Part shown: positions 18,253 to 22,893 of the stretch, one piece after another
Position numbering within the stretch: position 1 is the stretch's first letter
Layout of the letters: every line of letters begins with the position of its first letter
Origin: Burkholderiales bacterium
GTDB lineage: Bacteria > Pseudomonadota > Gammaproteobacteria > Burkholderiales > Burkholderiaceae_C
Reading direction: 5' to 3'
Length of the DNA: 22,893 nt
Assembly: GCA_947462175.1 (NCBI GenBank)
Contig: CANHOE010000005.1
Span: 1 to 22,893 of the forward strand
Program-made: the position numbers and the translations under genes
The notes under the pieces: model-generated
Seen by the model: only the letters and a program-made list of their open reading frames with translations
Told to the model about the DNA's origin: nothing
The model's database searches: none

Positions 18253-19722
18253 TCAGCGGCCCGGCGGGCTGTCGCGCTTCTCTTGATGCGCGCGCAGCCA
18301 GTCCCGTCGTTCCTCCGCACTCATGGTCTTGAGCTTCTCAGCCTGCTCAGGCGACAGCCGATCCATCTGGCGTGGACGCTCGCTGCCGCTGGCCACGTCC
18401 GCTGGAGCATCGGGTCCACGGTGATGGCGGTCGCCGCTTGCCGGCGCACGCACGCCCGCGCGCTGCTTCGGGTCAGCAGCAATCAACTCGACCTTGGCGC
18501 CTTCGCGCAAGCGGTCAGTGCCATCGACCACCACCTGCTCATCGGGCTGCAGCGCGCCGTCCACGGCCATCCAGCCCTCATCGACGGCGCCCGGCGTCAC
18601 CACACGGGTGCTGACGGTGTTGTCGGCATTGACGATGTACACATAGAAGCCCTGCGCGCCGCGCAGCACAGCCGCCTGCGGCACGGCGATCACGTCACGG
18701 AGCACGTCGAGCTGCAAGACCACACTGACCGCCTGGTTGGGAAACAGGGCCTCATCGCGATTCGGAAACACAGCCTTGACCTTGATCGTGTCAGTGGCTG
18801 GATCGATGGCGTTGTCCACCGTTGCCACCCGGCCCACCTCCAGTTGCTGCTTGCCGCCCCGGTCCCAGGCCTCGACGTGAATGGATGCACCGGCCCGCAG
18901 GCGCGCCGTGATCAGCGGCACATGGGCGGCAGGTACGGCGAAGACCAGCGAAATGGGTTGGGTCTGGGTGATGCTGACGATGCCGTTGGCGTCATTCGGC
19001 TGGACCACATTGCCCAAGTCGACCTGCTTGAGACCCACACGCCCTGAAATCGGCGCAGTGACGCGGGTGTAGGACAGCTGCACGCGCGCGCTGTCGACCG
19101 CGCCCTGATCGGCCTTCACCGTGCCCTCGAGCTGCCGCACCAGCGCCTCCTGGGTATCGAGCTGTTGCTTGGGAATCGCATCCTTGGCCAACAGCCCGCG
19201 GTAGCGCGCCAGGTCGATACGTGCATTGTCCAGCTGGGCTTTGTCACGCGCCAATGCGCCTTCGGCCTGGCTCAACGCGGCCTGAAGTGCCCGGGCGTCG
19301 ATCTGCGCCAGCGTTTGCCCTGCGCGGATCTGCTGCCCTTCCCTGAAATTCAAGCTCTGCAGAACCCCGCTGACCTGTGCATGCACGGTGGCGGTGTTCA
19401 ACGCGCGGATGCTGCCAATGGCGTTGACGCTGACGCGGATGTCCTGCTGGCGAACGGACTTCGCCGACACCGGCTGAACCGCATTGACACCCGCGAAGCG
19501 CCGTCCGACTGTCCCGAGCGGGGGCTGTGCACGAGCAGATACCCGGGTGCTGTCGGCGACGGCTGCGTCGGCCACCTCAGCCTGCCACCACCAGATTGCA
19601 CCGCCCCCCAGGATCAGCAGCCCGAGCAGCCAGGGCGTCGCTCGGCGCAACAGCCCTTGACCTGTCGATGACGCCAAATGCGGGGGTTGATGGCTGTCTT
19701 TTCTCTCCGTGCTGTTGTTCAT
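18253..19722 (-). CDS. mdtA: RND efflux periplasmic adaptor, MdtA-like, with charged C-terminal tail
   Basis: This is the membrane fusion protein that links the pump to the outer-membrane channel. The 489-residue product has a short cytoplasmic N-terminus, a membrane anchor at about 30-47 (WLLGLLILGGGAIWWW), a lipoyl half motif near 110-145 (VSGVLQSLNFREGQQIRAGQ), an alpha-hairpin (about 146-212), the second lipoyl half near 218-245 (RVTAPISGRVG) and beta-barrel and membrane-proximal domains to about 415. Residues from about 420 to the end form an added hydrophilic tail with LSPEQAEKLKTMSAEER near 456-472. It is the first gene of the efflux operon. Its ribosome binding site is weak and no regulator gene lies beside it. 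Substrate is unknown. Confidence 0.93.
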   Translation of the reverse strand: MNNSTERKDSHQPPHLASSTGQGLLRRATPWLLGLLILGGGAIWWWQAEVADAAVADSTRVSARAQPPLGTVGRRFAGVNAVQPVSAKSVRQQDIRVSVNAIGSIRALNTATVHAQVSGVLQSLNFREGQQIRAGQTLAQIDARALQAALSQAEGALARDKAQLDNARIDLARYRGLLAKDAIPKQQLDTQEALVRQLEGTVKADQGAVDSARVQLSYTRVTAPISGRVGLKQVDLGNVVQPNDANGIVSITQTQPISLVFAVPAAHVPLITARLRAGASIHVEAWDRGGKQQLEVGRVATVDNAIDPATDTIKVKAVFPNRDEALFPNQAVSVVLQLDVLRDVIAVPQAAVLRGAQGFYVYIVNADNTVSTRVVTPGAVDEGWMAVDGALQPDEQVVVDGTDRLREGAKVELIAADPKQRAGVRAPASGDRHHRGPDAPADVASGSERPRQMDRLSPEQAEKLKTMSAEERRDWLRAHQEKRDSPPGR

Positions 19723-20124
19723 TGAAAACCGATGGCGGTTGTGCGGCCGCGTATCTTCAGTCTAGGTCGAAGCGCAGATGGTTCCCGGGCAAGGAAGATC
19801 GGACGTCTGTAAAGGCTAAGGCGGCTGCTTTGGCGTTGCGCCGACATGCTGTGCTGAGAGTGTTGCTGCGGTGTTTCCGCTCCTTCGGCGGTGAACTGAA
19901 ACGAAAACGAAGCGGCGAGCGGGCGAGTCGCTCTGGCAGCGCCATTCAAGTCGGCAAACACACAGCCGATACGCCATCGAAGCGCGCTTGATGCGCAGCC
20001 CGTATATGCCCCGCGATCTACCCCGTCGCGCAGGATGGGTATGGGCATTGCTGAAACATTCATCTACGCTCACTTGCCTTTGCGGTCACCTCCATGGGTG
20101 GCCGTCTCACCGCGGACGCTCACG
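19723..20124. other. Gene-free stretch between the efflux operon and the exported-protein gene
   Basis: These 402 bp separate two divergent units and should contain both promoters. I see no convincing coding region, no -35/-10 pair that I would defend, and no regulator binding site that I can name. The middle (about 19865-19895) resembles a dispersed repeat described separately. The absence of a linked two-component or TetR-type gene means that the control of the efflux operon cannot be inferred from here. Confidence 0.5.
19865..19895 (-). repeat. Possible decayed copy of a dispersed TAEGAE-coding repeat
   Basis: On the minus strand this segment would read FTAEGAETP. I recall similar non-genic sequence (CTCCGCGCCTTCGGCGGTGAA-like) scattered between genes in many bacterial genomes. 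Only one copy occurs in this window, so repetition cannot be shown here. Confidence 0.25.
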
Positions 20125-20841
20125 ATGAGCCGATTTTCCTCCACACCACCGAACGTTATCGCTCGTCGCAGTGTCACCCTGTCGGTGGGCATCGTGACAG
20201 GGCTGATGCTGATCGGCTTGAAGGGCAATAGCGCAGGTGCTGCACAGCCCACACTTCCTGCCGCAGATCTCATCGTTCAGATCCGCACGATCAGTGACGC
20301 CGAGTTGGCTGCAGATGCGGCAACAAGCGATGGCACGCACTCTGCGGCCCGGCCAAGCTTGAGCGTCAGCAACTCCGCCGACGAATCGGCCTCCGCGCGG
20401 ACGCAGGAGATCCGCGTTCGCAACGGCGAATCTGCGTCAATGTCATGGTCGCAGACGCTGCCGATCCAGTGGCTGCAGGCGGCGGAACTTCGAGGTGCCG
20501 CTTCAGGGATAGGGGCGGGGGGCGGTGGATTCGTCAACGGCTTGATCTGGCTGCGCGCCGGTCAATCCTTGTTCGTGCAACCGCGCTGGCCTGGTGGGCG
20601 CCAACCGGTGCGGTTGGAGCTTCGACTCGAGACCGAACGCGTTGCGGAGCAGCGGGACCAAGATGTCCCGTCTTCCAGCCTGCGGACCTCGGCTTCGGCG
20701 CTTTTACTCACGATGGGTCTGTGGACCACCTTCTCTGCGACAGGCGCTGCACAACCGCCACTGGATGCTGCCACCTGGTCGACACAAGCGCTGCGCACGC
20801 GCGGCAGGCAACTGATGCAAGTGCGGGTGGTGCCCAACTGA
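20125..20841 (+). CDS. Exported protein with secretin-like beta-hairpin pattern, function unknown
   Basis: The 238-residue product has a signal peptide (basic N-terminus, hydrophobic stretch about 18-31, probable cut after the AGA at 37-39), so it is periplasmic or outer-membrane associated. The ATG at 20125 is preferred because it starts the signal peptide directly; an upstream ATG at 20035 would bury it. I do not know a named family. The mature part shows a pattern like the core of secretins: VRNGESASMSWSQTLPI (98-113), then a Gly-rich loop (127-137), then QSLFVQPRWPGGRQPVRLEL (147-166), then a second hairpin TMGLWTTFSATG (196-207). It is far too short for a pore-forming secretin and lacks N-domains. 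It stands alone, with no secretion genes nearby. The final strand MQVRVVPN suggests a closed beta domain. Confidence 0.7.
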   Translation: MSRFSSTPPNVIARRSVTLSVGIVTGLMLIGLKGNSAGAAQPTLPAADLIVQIRTISDAELAADAATSDGTHSAARPSLSVSNSADESASARTQEIRVRNGESASMSWSQTLPIQWLQAAELRGAASGIGAGGGGFVNGLIWLRAGQSLFVQPRWPGGRQPVRLELRLETERVAEQRDQDVPSSSLRTSASALLLTMGLWTTFSATGAAQPPLDAATWSTQALRTRGRQLMQVRVVPN

Positions 20842-21151
20842 CACCGTCGAGTGGACGTTGAGCACCCGCCAGTTTCGCCGTAGTGCGGAGTGCAGCGATG
20901 GTGATGGGGTTGCCAAGTCGATTACGGCATCGCGACAGCGTTCCAGGGGCAACAACAAGAGTCGCCCGTCGGACACCCGGTTGCCTCTTTGCAGGCGATC
21001 CGGAATGGCTCATCCTGAAACGCACCAACGACGGCCCGCACGGCAACAGGGTTCACTCTAGTATTCATTTAGGCTGCAGACGAGGTACCTTCCGGCAGGA
21101 GCTTGTAGTCCTCACCGGGGTCGGTGGACTTGGTTCGAAATTGGAGTCGCG
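20842..21151. other. Gene-free stretch before the cobalamin-binding protein gene
   Basis: This 310 bp stretch has no convincing gene. A weak TAGTAT hexamer at 21059-21064 could serve as a -10 box for the plus-strand gene at 21152, without a matching -35. I looked for the PpsR/CrtJ operator pattern (TGT, 12 bases, ACA) and found none. A GGAG at 21143-21146, 5 bp before the ATG at 21152, is the ribosome binding site of the next gene. No intrinsic terminator is obvious after the stop at 20841. Confidence 0.45.
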
Positions 21152-22057
21152 ATGCACTTGGCTTTATCAGCGTCCCCGGTCAGCCGAATGCTCAAGCTGG
21201 GGCGGGCGCTCAGCGATTGGACCTTTTCTTCGATGTTCGAACGGCGCAATTCTGGGCCTTCGGCAGTGAACGATCGCTCTGCGGCGGGTGACGACGACGA
21301 GTGTCGTCGCTCGATGCGCACTGTGCTCGAGTCCCACATCATTCCGCGCTTAGTGAAGGCCCACCGGAGCGGTGAGGCTCGCGCCGCCAACGACACGGCC
21401 TCTCGGCTCCTCGGCGAAGAAGTCATCGCGTTTTCCCAGTTCTGCGCTGGCGGCAAGCGGGAGGAGGCGATCGCACTCATTGAGCGTCTGCGGTCCGAGG
21501 GGCTCGAACAGGAGGACATATTTGTCGAGCTGATCACACCAGCCGCGCGGTATCTCGGCGAGCAGTGGGAGGAAGATCAACTCGGTTTCGCAGAGGTAAC
21601 CATCGGCCTCGTGCTGATGCATGAGGTCATCCATGGGATGGGGTACGAGTACCACGACGGGCCGCAACACGGCAGCGGTGTCAAGCGTGTGATGCTTGCA
21701 TCGGCGCCCGGCTCTCAGCATGTTCTCGGGCTCTCGATTGTTTCCGAGTTCTTTAGAAAGGCTGGCTGGCAGGTGGTTCTCGAAGTGTCGCCCAGCCGCA
21801 CCGAGCTTTGCCATGCTGTCCAGAACGAGTGGTTTGATCTGGTCGGTCTCTCGGTGGCACTCGATTCCCAACTCGATGCGCTCAGCGCCCTGGTGGACAG
21901 CTTGAAGTCGGCCTCGCGCAACCCGTCCACACCGGTGCTGCTGGGCGGGCCGGTGTTCACGATCGGCTCGCACCGGGCGGAAGCCTTTGGCGCAGAGGCC
22001 ATTTGTGTCGATGCCAGAGAGTGCGTACCGTTGGCGGTATCGGTGATGGCACCCTGA
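21152..22057 (+). CDS. Cobalamin-binding (SCHIC-type) regulator, PpaA/AerR-like
   Basis: The 301-residue cytoplasmic protein has a variable N-terminus (1-85), a helical B12-binding cap (about 86-165) with ITPAARYLGEQWEEDQLGFAEVTIGL, and a Rossmann-type B12-binding domain (about 177-298). In the latter the usual D-x-H-x-x-G appears as SQHVLG (188-193): His190 and Gly193 are kept and the Asp is replaced by Ser. GGP at 265-267 fits the later cofactor loop. The cap has W139 followed after nine residues by Val-Thr, not the Glu-His pair of CarH-type light sensors, which places it nearer PpaA/AerR, regulators that act on PpsR/CrtJ in purple bacteria. No DNA-binding domain is visible, so a protein partner is likely. 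A GGAG site supports the start. No photosynthesis gene is in the window. Confidence 0.8.
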   Translation: MHLALSASPVSRMLKLGRALSDWTFSSMFERRNSGPSAVNDRSAAGDDDECRRSMRTVLESHIIPRLVKAHRSGEARAANDTASRLLGEEVIAFSQFCAGGKREEAIALIERLRSEGLEQEDIFVELITPAARYLGEQWEEDQLGFAEVTIGLVLMHEVIHGMGYEYHDGPQHGSGVKRVMLASAPGSQHVLGLSIVSEFFRKAGWQVVLEVSPSRTELCHAVQNEWFDLVGLSVALDSQLDALSALVDSLKSASRNPSTPVLLGGPVFTIGSHRAEAFGAEAICVDARECVPLAVSVMAP

Positions 22058-22096
22058 AGCGCTGGGTCGCGGCCATCGTGCCGCCCATCAGGACAA

Positions 22097-22130
22097 AGCA
22101 AAACGCCAACCTGTCGGTTGGCGTTTTGCT
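22097..22130. terminator. Bidirectional intrinsic terminator between the cobalamin-binding protein gene and the tRNA
   Basis: A perfect 15 bp inverted repeat (AGCAAAACGCCAACC, loop TGTC, GGTTGGCGTTTTGCT) has A-rich and T-rich flanks built into the stem, so either strand gives a GC core followed by a U run. It lies 39 bp after the plus-strand stop and 24 bp beyond the 3' end of the minus-strand tRNA, and can end both. Confidence 0.88.
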
Positions 22131-22154
22131 GCGGCATTGCGCCGCGTAGACCTT

Positions 22155-22231
<77 letters not shown>

Positions 22232-22243
22232 ACTGAGCCTATG

Positions 22244-22249
22244 ACTATA
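22244..22249 (-). promoter_or_regulatory. Candidate -10 box of the initiator tRNA
   Basis: TATAGT on the minus strand lies 12 bp before the tRNA 5' end, which would put the transcript start about 6 nt ahead of the mature tRNA. The -35 region (around 22266-22272) is a poor match. Without this promoter the tRNA would depend on read-through from rplQ. Confidence 0.45.
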
Positions 22250-22296
22250 ACCGACTACCTCACGCTGCGGTGAGATTCGGCGAGTCAATGTGTTTG

Positions 22297-22692
22297 TTAT
22301 TCGGTGCCTTCGGCGCCTTCGGTCGCGGCCGCTTCGGGGCGATCGACCAGCTCCACAAACGCCATCGGCGCGTTATCACCGACGCGGAAACCCATCTTCA
22401 GGATACGGGTGTAGCCGCCCGGACGCGCTTTGTAGCGCGGGCCCAGTTCATTGAACAGCTTGGTGACGATGTCGCGGTCGCGAGTGCGGTCGAAGGCCAG
22501 CCGGCGGTTGGCCAGCGTCGGCTCCTTGGCCAGCGTGATCAGCGGTTCGACGACGCGGCGCAGTTCCTTGGCCTTCGGCACGGTGGTCTTGATGGCCTCG
22601 TGCTGCAGCAGCGAATTGCACATGTTGCGCAACATCGCCAGACGGTGCGACGAAGTGCGGTTCAGTTTGCGAAGTCCGTGACGGTGACGCAT
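22297..22692 (-). CDS. rplQ: 50S ribosomal protein L17
   Basis: L17 is a component of the large ribosomal subunit. The 131-residue protein begins MRHRHGLRKLNRTSSHR, the invariant L17 start, and contains TTVPKAKELRRVVEPLITLAK near 41-61 and the C-terminal GYTRILKMGFRVGDNAPMAFVEL near 92-115. The last dozen residues form an acidic Ala/Glu/Gly tail, common and variable in this family. An AAGGA ribosome binding site precedes the ATG at 22692. It follows rpoA by 143 bp on the same strand, the standard end of the alpha operon. Confidence 0.98.
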   Translation of the reverse strand: MRHRHGLRKLNRTSSHRLAMLRNMCNSLLQHEAIKTTVPKAKELRRVVEPLITLAKEPTLANRRLAFDRTRDRDIVTKLFNELGPRYKARPGGYTRILKMGFRVGDNAPMAFVELVDRPEAAATEGAEGTE

Positions 22693-22797
22693 GTTGAATG
22701 TCCTTTTTTGACTGACTTATGAGCCCCAGCCGGATCAGGTACTGGGGGTGGTGATCAAACGCGCGAGCCTCAGAGGCCGACGCATTTGTCATCCCCG

Positions 22798-22819
22798 ATG
22801 GCGACCTTTAGATCGCCAT
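22798..22819 (-). promoter_or_regulatory. Hairpin in the rpoA-rplQ gap
   Basis: A perfect 7 bp inverted repeat (ATGGCGA / TCGCCAT) with an 8 nt loop lies in the 143 bp gap between rpoA and rplQ. No U run follows on the minus strand, so it is not a typical intrinsic terminator; a stabilising or processing structure is more likely. Confidence 0.5.
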
Positions 22820-22826
22820 GCGGGTT

Positions 22827-22848
22827 GGACAAGCGTTACCGCTTGTCC
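22827..22848 (-). promoter_or_regulatory. Hairpin over the rpoA stop codon with a GUAA tetraloop
   Basis: On the minus strand GGACAAGCG, GTAA, CGCTTGTCC form a perfect 9 bp stem closed by a GNRA-type tetraloop. The rpoA stop codon TAA (22838-22836) lies inside the loop and the last three sense codons lie in the 5' arm. No U tract follows. Confidence 0.7.
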
Positions 22849-22893
22849 AGGCCCTGCGGCGGCCAGTTCTCGAGGCGACCGCCGAGGGTCAGG
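22836..22893 (-). CDS. rpoA: RNA polymerase alpha subunit, C-terminal fragment (runs off window end)
   Basis: Only the last 18 complete sense codons lie in the window; they read LTLGGRLENWPPQGLDKR before the TAA stop. RLENWPP-x-GLD is the typical end of the proteobacterial alpha subunit C-terminal domain, which contacts UP elements and activators. The downstream rplQ gene confirms the assignment. The stop codon is inside the hairpin at 22827-22848. Confidence 0.93.
   Translation of the reverse strand, partial: LTLGGRLENWPPQGLDKR

Noticed and set aside
20708..21046. Minus-strand open frame of 112 codons overlapping the 3' end of the exported-protein gene
   Set aside because: No ribosome binding site or recognisable domain, and it overlaps a better-supported gene on the other strand.
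20842..21151. PpsR/CrtJ operator (TGT, 12 bases, ACA) upstream of the PpaA/AerR-like gene
   Set aside because: No copy of the pattern was found by eye in this stretch.
22232..22290. TTGACT on the minus strand as the -35 box for the initiator tRNA
   Set aside because: It lies 33 bp from the TATAGT box, far beyond a workable spacer.
22297..22330. Second copy of the TAEGAE-type repeat at the end of rplQ
   Set aside because: The similar residues are part of the acidic C-terminal tail of L17, in frame with a conserved gene, so the match is coincidental.

Overview
The window reads as chromosomal backbone of a high-GC betaproteobacterium, most likely order Burkholderiales (Leptothrix/Rubrivivax/Methylibium-like). 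This is inferred from the LysM-dprA-smg cluster divergent from def-fmt, the DUF1631 protein, the rpoA-rplQ junction and the MdtABC-type efflux operon. I see no insertion sequence, prophage, CRISPR array or rRNA. The assignment rests on gene content and recognised protein families only.

Layout. (1) 1-590, minus: def then the first codons of fmt (protein maturation and initiator-tRNA formylation). (2) 776-3593, plus: exported LysM protein, dprA, smg, ended by a strong hairpin at 3617-3643 shared with the convergent unit. (3) 9390-3654, minus: yajC, secD, secF and a large DUF1631 protein, probably one unit that starts near a TACAAT box at 9441-9446 and ends at the same hairpin. (4) 19722-9536, minus: a tightly packed RND efflux operon (periplasmic adaptor, two different MdtB/MdtC-like pumps, NodT-type outer-membrane lipoprotein) with a glucokinase gene as its last member. 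(5) 20125-22057, plus: two orphan genes, an exported protein with secretin-like beta-hairpin patterns and a cobalamin-binding protein of the PpaA/AerR type, each preceded by a 300-400 bp stretch with no clear gene. (6) 22155-22893, minus: initiator tRNA, rplQ and the 3' end of rpoA, i.e. the end of the ribosomal alpha operon.

How it fits together. Much of the window is translation and export: formyl-Met processing (def, fmt), the initiator tRNA, L17 and RNA polymerase alpha, and the SecDF-YajC export accessory complex. The efflux operon would build a complete tripartite pump from inner to outer membrane. The least ordinary points are the glk gene at the end of the efflux operon, the DUF1631 gene behind secF, the B12-type regulator outside any visible photosynthesis cluster, the small secretin-like exported protein, and an RNA hairpin that presents the rpoA stop codon in a GUAA tetraloop.
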